Origin: Peribacillus asahii
GTDB taxonomy: Bacteria > Bacillota > Bacilli > Bacillales > DSM-1321
DNA: 64,000 nucleotides
Assembly (NCBI RefSeq): GCF_004006295.1
Contig: NZ_CP026095.1
Span: 1,040,001-1,104,000, forward strand
Reading direction: 5' to 3'
Positions 53,951-62,835 of this stretch are shown piece after piece; position 1 is the stretch's first letter, and each line of letters opens with the position of its first letter. Under the pieces are notes generated by a model. It did not search any database. It was not told the origin of the DNA and saw only the letters and a program-made list of their open reading frames with translations. The position numbers and the translations under genes were made by a program.

Positions 53951-54058
53951 AATTCACATCCTTTGTTTCATTTGTATAATGTATATGGTATTAGTATAGT
54001 GTTTTTTCATGAATATAAAACATAGATTGATTTTTACAGCATGAAAGGAGGGCAAGGC

Positions 54059-55435
54059 ATGCTAGTGGAGTTAGAGGAGAAAGAAGCGACATTAATTAAC
54101 GTAGGTTTATTAATAGAGGCTTTAAAAACGGAAAATCTCGATCAATTTCGAGCGGAGTTTACCGAGCTTCATCCATATGATCAAGCCCAGTTTTATACGC
54201 ATATTTCTGAAGAATTACGTGCTGTTTTATATCGCTATGTTGCACCGAAGGAAATGGCCGAGTTATTTGAGAATATTGAGATTGATGAAGAAGATTATGA
54301 AAAGTTTTTAGCCGAGATGGATCCTGTCTATGTAGCGGATATGCTCTCGCATATGTATGCGGATGATGCGGCTGATGTTCTGCATGAGCTTAATGAAGAA
54401 CAGGCTAGTAATTATTTAACGATGATGGACGATGATGCGGCTCAAGAGGTTCAAGAGCTGCTTGGTTACAAGGAGTATACAGCTGGTAGTTTGATGACAC
54501 CAGAGTTTATCTCTGTTGAAGCGAATGATACCGTATTATTTGCGATGAAAACCTTAAAGCAGGAAGCTCCAAATGCAGAGACGATTTACTATGTATTTGT
54601 AACAGATACTAACAAGAAGTTACTAGGCGTACTATCTCTTCGTACCCTTATCGTTGCTCCTGATGATGCCGTAATTGAAGACTTAATGGATGATCGGGTT
54701 GTATCGGTTCTAGTAACAGAAGATCAGGAAGAAGTCGCTCATAAGATGCGAGATTATAATCTTCTTGCTGTTCCTGTTGTCGATGAAAAACATCATTTGC
54801 TCGGTATTATTACAGTCGATGATATTATTGATGTAATGGATGAAGAAGCATCGGATGATTATTCTAAATTAGCGGGTGTGAGCGATTTAGATAGTGTCGA
54901 TAAAAGTCCGCTTTCTGCAGCGAAAAAAAGGCTGCCTTGGCTTATTATTTTGCTATTTCTCGGGATGATGACTGCAAGCTTAATCGGTCAGTTTGAAGAA
55001 GCGCTCAGTCAAAAAGCGATTTTAGCCGTGTTTATTCCGTTAATTGGTGGGATGGCAGGAAATACGGGTACACAAGCCTTGGCTGTTGCGGTTCGCGGGA
55101 TTGCGACAGGTGATTTAATCCATGAAAGCAAGTGGAAACTAGTTATGCGTGAAGCAGGAACAGGGCTGATTACAGGTGCTATTTGTGGTGTGGTCGTAAC
55201 GGGCATTGTCTATGTGTGGCAACAAGATTTGCTGCTTGGGGCATTAGTAGGGGCTTCTATTTTTATTACATTAATTGTCGCGACACTGGCAGGTTCGCTC
55301 GTTCCTTTATTCATGCATAAAATGAAGATTGATCCAGCCGTAGCCTCAGGGCCTTTTATTACGACGATTAATGATATTATTAGCATTTTAATTTACTTCG
55401 GACTAGCGACAACGTTTATGCATTATTTATTATAG
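54059..55435 (+). CDS. mgtE: MgtE magnesium transporter
   Basis: The 458-aa protein has an N domain (about 1-130), two CBS domains (about 140-260, GSLMTPEFISVEANDTV and MDDRVVSVLVTEDQEEV), a connecting helix and five C-terminal membrane helices with GGMAGNTGTQALAVAVRGIATG (about 335-356), the MgtE pore signature. Cytosolic magnesium closes the gate. It takes the place of B. subtilis yjbQ, a sodium/proton antiporter. No M-box riboswitch lies in the short upstream gap. ATG 54059 follows AAAGGAGGG. Confidence 0.95.
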   Translation: MLVELEEKEATLINVGLLIEALKTENLDQFRAEFTELHPYDQAQFYTHISEELRAVLYRYVAPKEMAELFENIEIDEEDYEKFLAEMDPVYVADMLSHMYADDAADVLHELNEEQASNYLTMMDDDAAQEVQELLGYKEYTAGSLMTPEFISVEANDTVLFAMKTLKQEAPNAETIYYVFVTDTNKKLLGVLSLRTLIVAPDDAVIEDLMDDRVVSVLVTEDQEEVAHKMRDYNLLAVPVVDEKHHLLGIITVDDIIDVMDEEASDDYSKLAGVSDLDSVDKSPLSAAKKRLPWLIILLFLGMMTASLIGQFEEALSQKAILAVFIPLIGGMAGNTGTQALAVAVRGIATGDLIHESKWKLVMREAGTGLITGAICGVVVTGIVYVWQQDLLLGALVGASIFITLIVATLAGSLVPLFMHKMKIDPAVASGPFITTINDIISILIYFGLATTFMHYLL

Positions 55436-55521
55436 CGATGAAAGAACGCAGCAGGCTTACCCCAGAAGAGAAGGTAGGTCTGTTTGGCGTGTTATTACAA
55501 AGCTAAAATACATAAAATAGT

Positions 55522-55570
55522 TTGTTTCTAGCGCGGCATTTGTTATACTGAGTTTAGTATCAGGTACTAA
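55522..55570 (+). promoter_or_regulatory. fabI promoter with FapR operator
   Basis: TTGTTT (55522-55527), 16 bases, TATACT (55544-55549), then the 17-bp TTAGTATCAGGTACTAA (55554-55570), an almost perfect FapR operator over the start point. It is similar to the one before fabH. Confidence 0.9.
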
Positions 55571-55604
55571 TAACTTGTATTAGAATATAGGAGGTCATCA
55601 ATTA

Positions 55605-56378
55605 ATGACTTTTTCATTAAAAGGAAAAACATATATCGTAATGGGCGTTGCAAATAAGCGAAGCATTGCTTGGGGAGTGGCACGCTCTTTACATAATGCC
55701 GGTGCACAATTGATTTTTACTTATGGCCAAGAGCGTACAGAAAAAAGCGTGCGAGAATTAGCAGCAACTCTTGAAGGAGCAGAGCCTTTAATTTTACAAT
55801 GTGATGTTACACAGGATGAAAGCATTGCTCATTGCTTCCAAACGATTAAAGAACAATATGGTGTCATTCACGGAATTGCGCACAGTGTAGCCTTTGCGAA
55901 CAGAGAAGAACTTGATGGAGAGTTTGTTGATACAAGCCGTGAAGGGTTCTTGCTTGCCCATAATATTAGCTCTTATTCTTTAACAGCGGTTGCTAAGGCT
56001 GCTCAAGATATGATGACAGAAGGCGGAAGCATTGTTACGATGACCTACTTAGGCGGTGAGCGAGTGCTGCCGAATTATAATATCATGGGTGTTGCAAAAG
56101 CTTCTCTTGAAGCGAGCGTTCGCTATTTAGCTAGCTCTCTTGGTAAGCATAACATTCGTGTGAATGCAATTTCAGCTGGTCCAATTCGTACTTTATCAGC
56201 TAAAGGGATTCGCGACTTCAATACAATCCTGAAGAAAATTGAAGAAGAAGCACCGCTAAGAAGAACGACAACACCAGAAGAAGTAGGCGATACAGCGCTA
56301 TTTTTATTTAGTGAATTATCACGTGGAATTACAGGCGAAAACATTCACGTTGATTCTGGTTATCATATTCTGGGGTAA
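55605..56378 (+). CDS. fabI: enoyl-ACP reductase FabI
   Basis: The 257-aa SDR reduces enoyl-ACP in the last step of each elongation cycle. GVANKRSIAWGVA (about 14-26) is the NADH-binding start, VTMTYLGGERVLPNYNIMGVAKASLEA (about 143-169) contains the catalytic Tyr and Lys spaced as in FabI. AGGAGG precedes ATG 55605. A FapR operator indicates joint control with fabH-fabF. A bidirectional terminator follows. Confidence 0.96.
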   Translation: MTFSLKGKTYIVMGVANKRSIAWGVARSLHNAGAQLIFTYGQERTEKSVRELAATLEGAEPLILQCDVTQDESIAHCFQTIKEQYGVIHGIAHSVAFANREELDGEFVDTSREGFLLAHNISSYSLTAVAKAAQDMMTEGGSIVTMTYLGGERVLPNYNIMGVAKASLEASVRYLASSLGKHNIRVNAISAGPIRTLSAKGIRDFNTILKKIEEEAPLRRTTTPEEVGDTALFLFSELSRGITGENIHVDSGYHILG

Positions 56379-56389
56379 TAAAGATAGTA

Positions 56390-56431
56390 GTGAAAAGAAA
56401 AAAGGGCCAAAGGGGTCCTTTTTCTTTTCAC
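56390..56431. terminator. bidirectional terminator after fabI
   Basis: GTGAAAAGAAAAAAGG and CCTTTTTCTTTTCAC pair around a GGCC-type centre. Confidence 0.85.
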
Positions 56432-56525
56432 TTATGTAACATTCCCGTTCCTTCAGGAGTAAATGAAGGAGCCCATTTCCGATTAATCCACTGGCTCCTG
56501 CAATAAGTGCTGTTTTTTCTTTCAT
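56432..56525 (-). pseudogene. N-terminal fragment of an NAD(P)-binding oxidoreductase
   Basis: On the reverse strand GGGAGAA precedes ATG 56525, which opens MKEKTALIAGASGLIGNGLL, then HLLLKERECYI. The Rossmann motif (G-A-S-G-L-I-G) is that of epimerase or oxidoreductase families. After about 31 residues the frame runs into the fabI terminator and loses homology. Only the first exon-like stub of the gene is left, probably after a deletion. Confidence 0.6.
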
Positions 56526-56646
56526 AAGCTAATTTCTCCCTTACGTTCAATCTTATTTCAATGCTAACTTAAACAATGTCCCTTATTCCATTAAAAGAGC
56601 TTTTAAAAAGAGCGGGAGATTCGGATCTCTTCTTTTATTTTTGATC

Positions 56647-57816
56647 TCATCGACCTTTTTTCTCTCCGATTATTGGAGATAATTCCATTTTACCGGAATT
56701 TTTCAATTGAACGTTTATGGAAAGTGATTTAATTGTATCTGCCTCTAAAGGAATAAGTCCGTTTTTCTGCACCTTTTTCCATGTTTTATTGTCATCCCGA
56801 TAAAGGGTTTCAGACAGCCTAAATATGTCAATTTTTTGTTTGCGTGTAAAATGATAGGTTCTATAGACTTCAGCACGCATTGCTTGGTTAATTTCTTTTT
56901 TCAATGCGTTTACTGTTTCTTGTTCTTTCAGCATTTGAATATTCGCGTTAATTTTCAATTTTATATCAAAACGTACCTTTCCGTCTTTATCCACTACAGG
57001 TTTGATTTTTAATTTTTTATCATAAACAAGAACAGAGACGTCGGCGTTCCTTCTCTTAGACAGGTATACACTATCACGAACAAATTCTTCATTAGTGAGT
57101 CTTGCTCCGTTCATAATCTCCTTAGGTAAGATGCTTATTAACTTATTACTTGAGATGATGGCAGCCTTTTCAATGAGCAGCTCCTTTTTCGGTCCATCTT
57201 GAGCGGTCCACTTTTTTGAAATTTGAAGAAAAGGTATCTGCGCTTGATGAGGAGGTTCATCAAAATTAATAATAAGCTCTCTTAAGTCAATCGGTGGGAT
57301 AAAGGAGCTTTGACGATAATTGTCATGCGGGTCACTTAACCTAGAAAATGCGAGTGGAATATTTTCAATCGGACTTACTAACATAATATCTTTAATCGAA
57401 TCCTTTGTTGCAAAGAAATACATTCGATATCGGGTTTCACGATAACGATCGAGAAAATCGGCTATATGTTCAAGCATGCCTGCTTTTATGGCCTGTTCAG
57501 AGAAAACAACAAAGGAAAGATGACCTAAATACATTCGACGATCCGATGTGTGATATAAATTAAATATCGCTTCTTCAAATGTATGTCCTTCAGCTCTCCC
57601 AACATCTGCTTTACTCGTTGAACCGCCTGCACCACTTTCTGCTTTGGCAAGGCTGCCTAAATTGATGATTTGTACATAGACAATCACTTTTCCATCTTTA
57701 TAATCCACCCCAAATCCATTGGCATAGACAAGCCGCTCTGGTTCATTGGCATCCCAACAGCCCGATAACAATAAGCTACATACAATCAAAAGCAAACATA
57801 GTTTCTTTTTTTTCAT
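56647..57816 (-). CDS. Ger(x)C family spore germination lipoprotein
   Basis: The 389-aa protein has a lipoprotein signal (MKKKKLCLLLIVCSLLLSGC) with Cys 20 as the lipid site, then WDANEPERLVYANGFGVDY, the classic GerAC start. It would sit on the inner spore membrane as the C subunit of a germinant receptor. Its start overlaps the end of the A-subunit gene by 4 bases (ATGA). It is the last gene of the operon; the gap downstream holds no obvious strong terminator. Confidence 0.93.
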   Translation of the reverse strand: MKKKKLCLLLIVCSLLLSGCWDANEPERLVYANGFGVDYKDGKVIVYVQIINLGSLAKAESGAGGSTSKADVGRAEGHTFEEAIFNLYHTSDRRMYLGHLSFVVFSEQAIKAGMLEHIADFLDRYRETRYRMYFFATKDSIKDIMLVSPIENIPLAFSRLSDPHDNYRQSSFIPPIDLRELIINFDEPPHQAQIPFLQISKKWTAQDGPKKELLIEKAAIISSNKLISILPKEIMNGARLTNEEFVRDSVYLSKRRNADVSVLVYDKKLKIKPVVDKDGKVRFDIKLKINANIQMLKEQETVNALKKEINQAMRAEVYRTYHFTRKQKIDIFRLSETLYRDDNKTWKKVQKNGLIPLEADTIKSLSINVQLKNSGKMELSPIIGEKKGR

Positions 57817-59366
57817 TGTTGTCCATCATTCCTTTGTTTAGTTGAATCTTTTGAAAAAAAAGTTCGAGCCCTTGTTGTGTCAAGTTTACTAGGTATTCGA
57901 AGCAGCCCTTTGAAAATCGTTTTAATATTTAAGTTCGCTGTTATGTCTAAAAATGGCGTCCCAAGAATACGGATATTGGCAATAAATGTGATATAAAAAT
58001 GGAGCGCATAGAGAAATCCAAATAAACCGAAAAAAGATGATAATAGAATACAGCCAAGTCGGAAAAGGCTGATGACTCCGATTAATGATTGATTAACTAG
58101 TGTAAAGGTGGCAATGGAAGATCCGGCAATGACGACAAGCATCGCAGGGCTTGTTAAGCCTGAACGAATGGCCGCATCCCCGATAATGAGTCCTCCTAAA
58201 ACACTTAGCGTTGTCCCAATCGCTGAAGGCATTCTCATTCCGGCTTCCTTAAACAGTTCAAAGAGCAGAAGCATAATAATCGCTTCTAATGCGGTAGGCA
58301 AGGGGAGCCCGCGCCTTGCTTCAACGACTGTTGCTAGTAAAATTAAAGGAAGCTGGTCTTGATGAAACGTTGTAATGGCAACCCAAAAACCTGGTAATAA
58401 AGTAGCCATTAAAATCCCTGTTAGACGAATTAATCTTTCAAAAGAAGTAAACGCATTTGCATATTCTACATCTTCACTGGTTTTAAGAAGAAACAAGATG
58501 TTAATCGGTGTAATATTTGCATAAGCGACTCCATCAATAATGATTATGATTCGCCCTTTTAGTAAACATTGAACAGCAAAGTCAGGTCTTCCTGTGTAAT
58601 GATGACGCGGCACGAAAGGAGACGTTTTCTCAATCAATTCCATTAATTGATTGCCGGAATAAATTCCATCTACATCGATTGCCTTAATTTCTTTTATAAG
58701 AGAAGCTACCATATCCATATTCGCGATCTCATCCATATAGAGGACGGAAACTCTTGTTAAAGTCCGCTTCCCTACTTCAAAATTTTTGATATGTAATGAA
58801 TTGGTACGTAATCGTTTTCTAATTAACGCAATATTAACCGATGCATCTTCAATAAAATTATCTCTAGGACCTTTAACGGTTACCTCTGTTGCTGTTTCTT
58901 CTGGGTTTCGTTGTGGACGCTTGGCGATATTTATGGAGTACAAAAACTGATACTCGTGAAAGAAAATGAGTAATCGACCGGAATAAATATCAGCAAACAT
59001 CATTTCTTTATCTTTAACTTCCATGAGCTGTGGCAAGTAAAGAGATTCACAAATCATGTCTTTTGTTAAATTTTCTGTTGGGTGTTTATCGAAAAATAAG
59101 TTTAAACGTTCAAATACTAAAGCATTTAATAATGTGCTATCGACCATTCCCTCACAGCCAATTAAAGTGATTTTAATCGGCGCTGTAGGACGATAGGTGT
59201 TAGGGTTTAAAAACACATCTTCTGTTTGTTCAAAGGTTTTTCGCAACTCCTCTTCTGTTATTGAAAAGTTGGATGAATTTGTTTTCTTTGTCTCTTTAGT
59301 TTTCTCGGTTTCTTTTTTCTTTATTTCTTTCAGTTTAAGTGGTTGTTTTTTCTTGATCTTGTACAT
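57813..59366 (-). CDS. GerA family germinant receptor A subunit
   Basis: The 517-aa protein starts with a long Lys-rich tail (PLKLKEIKKKETEK), followed by the soluble GerA N-terminal domain (about 40-290, DSTLLNALVFERLNLF, TNSLHIKNFEVGKRT) and about five membrane helices from about residue 300 (GILMATLLPGFWVAIT, GLPLPTALEA). AGGAGG overlaps the end of the B-subunit gene (32-base overlap). Together with the B and C subunits it would detect an unknown nutrient germinant. Confidence 0.93.
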   Translation of the reverse strand: MYKIKKKQPLKLKEIKKKETEKTKETKKTNSSNFSITEEELRKTFEQTEDVFLNPNTYRPTAPIKITLIGCEGMVDSTLLNALVFERLNLFFDKHPTENLTKDMICESLYLPQLMEVKDKEMMFADIYSGRLLIFFHEYQFLYSINIAKRPQRNPEETATEVTVKGPRDNFIEDASVNIALIRKRLRTNSLHIKNFEVGKRTLTRVSVLYMDEIANMDMVASLIKEIKAIDVDGIYSGNQLMELIEKTSPFVPRHHYTGRPDFAVQCLLKGRIIIIIDGVAYANITPINILFLLKTSEDVEYANAFTSFERLIRLTGILMATLLPGFWVAITTFHQDQLPLILLATVVEARRGLPLPTALEAIIMLLLFELFKEAGMRMPSAIGTTLSVLGGLIIGDAAIRSGLTSPAMLVVIAGSSIATFTLVNQSLIGVISLFRLGCILLSSFFGLFGFLYALHFYITFIANIRILGTPFLDITANLNIKTIFKGLLRIPSKLDTTRARTFFSKDSTKQRNDGQQ

Positions 59367-60456
59367 AATTCATCCTCCTTTTTGTTCGATTTTTTATGAA
59401 GACGAACAAACCGATAAGAATGGATAAAGCGAAGAGGAAATAAAAGGTTACTGGCATGAAAACCCTCCCAATAAGATGACGAAGCACAATATCATTAGTT
59501 GGAATTAAATTACCAGTAATGATGATCACTGAATAAATAAGCATGACCCATTTCCTTTTTCTAGCATCTTTTAATGCTAGAACTTCTATTGCAAGAAATA
59601 AAAAGAACGTAATTCGAATGAAGGAACCGGTAATCCATTGATAGATGGATAAAAAGTCAACATGCTCAATAAATCTTCCAAGGGAGACAAGTCCCCATTC
59701 CTCAAAGGCAGGATATTTTTGCCGTGCCGCTTCTAATGGCCCAAACTCAATGATTGCGCCTACTAGTGGACCAAGGATTAACCAAGCAAGAATGAAAACA
59801 TTAATCGCAAATGTTTTATATGTTACTTTTCCATGAAGTTTATGTTGAAGAAATAGGAACGCAATTAATTCAACGAGGCCAGATAATGGAAAAATCATCC
59901 CGTGTATAACGGGTTCAAGCCCATGTTCCAGAATAGGTTTTAAAAGGGTGAAATCTTTGTGTTGCAAGTTTGCAAAGCCTACAAAGAAACCAAAGACGAT
60001 GACAGCCATAAGAACAAGCGTATTCACCATGACGATTGTTTGTAAACTCGTCAAAGCGAGAAATAAACATAGAACAACGAGTGAAGTGATGAGAGCAAAA
60101 CTAGGTGTAAAAGGGAGATAGGTAACAGCTGTCCATGAAACTAGTTCTTTCAAAGATATAGTAGCTAAGAAAATACAGAAAAGGCTAGTGAGTATAGATA
60201 TTACCCTGCCAACTTTTTTATTGGTCTGTTCTCCAATCCACTCAAAAATGTTCTGTGGTGCGGTTGCTTTATAAATATATCTGAGTAGAAATCCCCAAAT
60301 AAGGATACATAGGACAGAGAATACGACAGACATCCAAGCGTCTCTTTTACCTGCACTTACTAAATGGGGGATGACGGTCACATGGTTTTTTAAACCAATA
60401 GCGGTCATAAATAAAAAAGAAACTTGGAGGATTGAAATGGTATCATATCTTTTCAT
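59335..60456 (-). CDS. GerB family germinant receptor B subunit
   Basis: The 373-aa protein is an amino acid/polyamine/organocation-type permease with ten membrane helices (TISILQVSFLFMTAIGL..., ISILTSLFCIFLA, ...). It is the B subunit, first in this operon; the order B-A-C differs from the usual A-B-C. The start at ATG 60456 follows AGGGAG; the frame opens at 60501 but has no site there. A sporulation (sigma-G) promoter would lie near 60460-60620, which I cannot define. Confidence 0.9.
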   Translation of the reverse strand: MKRYDTISILQVSFLFMTAIGLKNHVTVIPHLVSAGKRDAWMSVVFSVLCILIWGFLLRYIYKATAPQNIFEWIGEQTNKKVGRVISILTSLFCIFLATISLKELVSWTAVTYLPFTPSFALITSLVVLCLFLALTSLQTIVMVNTLVLMAVIVFGFFVGFANLQHKDFTLLKPILEHGLEPVIHGMIFPLSGLVELIAFLFLQHKLHGKVTYKTFAINVFILAWLILGPLVGAIIEFGPLEAARQKYPAFEEWGLVSLGRFIEHVDFLSIYQWITGSFIRITFFLFLAIEVLALKDARKRKWVMLIYSVIIITGNLIPTNDIVLRHLIGRVFMPVTFYFLFALSILIGLFVFIKNRTKRRMNYVQDQEKTTT

Positions 60457-60627
60457 TGCTAAAATACTCCCTTGTTCATCATTATTTTCTAGCCTATCCA
60501 AAGCGAGTATGATTATCCAATTTTGTCATGAAGGAAAGAAATGGAGCATACATTTGATACATAGTATAGAGAAATAAGAAATCTGTTTGCTTCTGACTTG
60601 ATTTCACATCATCTGAGGAGGGACATC

Positions 60628-60906
60628 ATGGACGGTAATAAGGAAAGTTCTTCTGTTACCGATGGAGTGCAAACAGTCAATACGAAACAGCAGCGCTTTA
60701 GTAATGAAGAGATGATTGAGTTGTTACTACGACTATCGAAATATGCACGACAACCGGTATGTAAATTCACGATTGAAGGTCAAGTGCTAGTTGGCAGGCT
60801 TGTTCATAAGCAGCAATCAACCATTTTTATTAAACACCGTTTTGGGAAAAAGGCCATACCATATAAGATGGAGAACCTACAGGCAATTGATATTCTACAT
60901 TTATAG
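60628..60906 (+). CDS. small protein with a CotO-like C-terminal domain
   Basis: The 92-aa protein begins MDGNKESSSVTDG and contains EMIELLLRLSKYARQPVCKFTIEGQ, then VGRLVHKQQSTIFIKHRFGKKAIPYKMENLQAIDI. The R-L...P-x-C-x(5)-G...G+(K/R)...L pattern aligns with the last 60 residues of the CotO-type protein that follows (ETITRLAHSREEPRPTCVAHLFGEE...). It is probably a spore coat or outer-layer protein. GAGGAGGGA precedes ATG 60628; the frame opens at 60598. It lies 11 bases before cotO. Confidence 0.6.
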   Translation: MDGNKESSSVTDGVQTVNTKQQRFSNEEMIELLLRLSKYARQPVCKFTIEGQVLVGRLVHKQQSTIFIKHRFGKKAIPYKMENLQAIDILHL

Positions 60907-60917
60907 GGGTTGGTCAT

Positions 60918-61481
60918 ATGTTAAATAACGAGAAAGGTAATAATCAGGCGAAGCCGCTTATTTATGATGTGCAGCCAGAGAGTACAAAACAAGTATTTTC
61001 AAATCAAGACAATCGTTTGCAGGAGCAAGAACAACGAGAAGAGAGTGAGCAAGAGCAGACGTTAAATAAAGAGGAAAAACTCGAAAAAGTTAAACGTGAA
61101 TTCGGTGTATATGAAGCGATGGCGGAAATAGAAAGGGAAATTCACACCGCTTCACAATGGATCGAACCTTATCGTGAACAAAAAAGACCCGAGCCACAGG
61201 TGATACAGGAAGAACAGCCTGTTGTAGAAGAAGTAGTAATTAAAAAGAAGAAGAGAAGACCAAAACAAAAACAAAAACAAGAGTCGGTCGTTGAGACGAT
61301 TACTCGGCTGGCTCATTCAAGGGAAGAACCAAGGCCGACGTGCGTGGCTCATTTATTCGGTGAAGAAAGAGAGTTTGAAGTATTAGGGATACGCGGAGAA
61401 ATGGTCAAAATTAGAATCGGTCGCCGCGTGCGCATTATTAGGCTATCGGATCTGGAAACAGTCAAAGTCATGAAGAGGTGA
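60918..61481 (+). CDS. cotO: CotO family spore coat protein
   Basis: The 187-aa protein starts LLNNEKGNNQAKPLIYDVQPE, then a strongly charged central part (Gln/Glu-rich 35-75, Lys-rich KKKKRRPKQKQKQ near 113-126) and the conserved C-terminal domain (about 128-187, TCVAHLFGEEREFEVLGIRGEM, IGRRVRIIRLSDLE). CotO is a coat morphogenetic protein between fabI and cotZ in B. subtilis; here no cot genes XYZ follow. GGGGTTGG lies before ATG 60918. Confidence 0.8.
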   Translation: MLNNEKGNNQAKPLIYDVQPESTKQVFSNQDNRLQEQEQREESEQEQTLNKEEKLEKVKREFGVYEAMAEIEREIHTASQWIEPYREQKRPEPQVIQEEQPVVEEVVIKKKKRRPKQKQKQESVVETITRLAHSREEPRPTCVAHLFGEEREFEVLGIRGEMVKIRIGRRVRIIRLSDLETVKVMKR

Positions 61482-61485
61482 AGGA

Positions 61486-61851
61486 ATGCTTTTGCATGAA
61501 ATAGGGATTACAGTTCTTCTTATATTAGGGTTAGCAGCATTTCGATTAACGCGATTAATTGTGTTTGACAAAATCACAGAGCCTATGCGGCGCCCTTTCT
61601 TTAATGAAGTGGAGGAAAAAGATGAAGGAGGGAACGTTACCGTTTATTTAGTTCCTAAAGAGCGGGGAATTCGAGGCTGGATAGGTGAATTATTAGCTTG
61701 CTATTGGTGCACAGGTGTATGGATGAGCTTATTGTTATTTGGCTTGTATATGAGTAAGTGGCCGGCCGGGGAATTTATCATTTTAATTCTAGCCATAGCT
61801 GCCATTGCTTCAATTCTCGAAGTTCTTGTTACGAAATGGCTGGGTGATTGA
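61486..61851 (+). CDS. yjcA: YjcA (DUF1360) sporulation membrane protein
   Basis: The 121-aa protein has about three membrane helices and contains FRLTRLIVFDKITEPMRRPF (about 20-39) and ELLACYWCTGVWMSLLLF (about 65-82), the DUF1360 signature with the W-C-x-G-x-W motif. In B. subtilis yjcA is a sporulation gene near the cot cluster. Its ATG at 61486 has GAGGTGAAGGA. Co-transcribed with cotO, 4 bases apart. Confidence 0.85.
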   Translation: MLLHEIGITVLLILGLAAFRLTRLIVFDKITEPMRRPFFNEVEEKDEGGNVTVYLVPKERGIRGWIGELLACYWCTGVWMSLLLFGLYMSKWPAGEFIILILAIAAIASILEVLVTKWLGD

Positions 61852-61915
61852 CGAGACCAACTTGTCTCCCTTTTCATAATATGAAGGTATAGGTAAAGAA
61901 AAGGAGGCGTTGTTG

Positions 61916-62041
61916 TTGAACACGAATAGACCGGAAGTATGGACCTATGCAAAACCAGTAAAAAAAGCAGAACCGACAAAGATCAAGAAAGGTTGCGGAT
62001 GTAATAAAAATAAAAGCCAAAATCAAAACCAAACATCTTAA
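61916..62041 (+). CDS. small Lys/Asn/Gln-rich GCGC protein, probably spore-related
   Basis: AAGGAGG (61901-61907) precedes TTG 61916, which opens MNTNRPEVWTYAKPVKKAEP, then TKIKKGCGCNKNKSQNQNQTS (41 aa). The Cys-rich GCGC core in a basic, Asn/Gln-rich tail recalls small spore coat proteins, but I cannot name the family. A strong terminator follows directly. Confidence 0.55.
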   Translation: MNTNRPEVWTYAKPVKKAEPTKIKKGCGCNKNKSQNQNQTS

Positions 62042-62048
62042 ATGATAA

Positions 62049-62087
62049 AAGGTTGTTCCAAAGAATAAATTTTGGAACAACTTTTTT
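62049..62087 (+). terminator. terminator after the cotO-yjcA region
   Basis: AAGGTTGTTCCAAA and TTTTGGAACAACTT pair, followed by TTTTT. Confidence 0.9.
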
Positions 62088-62318
62088 ATTTGGTCTCACA
62101 CGAGTAGGAGCCCCCAATCGTTTTATCAACAATATTGTTTAACACAGCCTTTATTTTTATCAGGTATGATTGGTAACAAAATTCTTTGTCTCGCAAGCAG
62201 TTCTCCTCATTTGCTCCATGCTTCTGCTAGTCTGTTCTAATTACCGAATCCTACCATTCATAAAATGTGCTATAAACAAGAAAATAATAGATAGAATGAT
62301 GATTTAGGAAGTGACAGG

Positions 62319-62813
62319 ATGAAGAAGATAGTCATGGTTTGGATAGCTGTTTTATTAATGATAACGGGATGTGCCAATAAGGAGGGAGGAAAGAAGGACG
62401 ATTTAGTCTTAATGGAGCGAACAAATCCAAAGCCGATGGATGTTATTTATGGGATGGACCACGACGACTATGGGAAAGAAAATCCCAATGAAGGGCTAAT
62501 TACCGATGTTAAGAAGACCGTAGCAAAGCATGAAGAAATCTATGATGTAATTGTTGTGAAAAAGGACAAAGACATTTTAGTAGCGTATAAAGTGAAGCAT
62601 ATGAAACGATTTCATATGAAAAAGATTGAAAAGAAAGTGAAAAAACAGTTAAAGGATAAGTATCCAGATTTTCATTTTATTGTGTCTAGTGACTATAAAA
62701 TCTTCTTAGAATTATTTCGTTTAAATGAAATGTTGAAAGCGAAAGATGTTCCTGAGAAAAAAGCAAAGAAAAAATATGAAGAAATTATTAGCTTGCATGA
62801 GGAATTAACATAA
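62319..62813 (+). CDS. YhcN/YlaJ-like sporulation lipoprotein
   Basis: The 164-aa protein has a lipoprotein signal (MKKIVMVWIAVLLMITGC, Cys 18) and a charged mature part with VKKTVAKHEEIYDVIVVKKDKDILVAYKVKH, the pattern of the YhcN/YlaJ family of forespore-membrane lipoproteins. It lies 22 bases before spoVAC, so the genes form an operon. TAGGAAG precedes ATG 62319. In spoVA2-type operons such a lipoprotein gene also precedes spoVAC. Confidence 0.8.
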   Translation: MKKIVMVWIAVLLMITGCANKEGGKKDDLVLMERTNPKPMDVIYGMDHDDYGKENPNEGLITDVKKTVAKHEEIYDVIVVKKDKDILVAYKVKHMKRFHMKKIEKKVKKQLKDKYPDFHFIVSSDYKIFLELFRLNEMLKAKDVPEKKAKKKYEEIISLHEELT

Positions 62814-62835
62814 GTGTGAGAAGGAAGGCGTTACT

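Noticed and set aside
53951..54058. M-box riboswitch of mgtE
   Set aside because: The gap is only about 100 bases and shows no M-box consensus.
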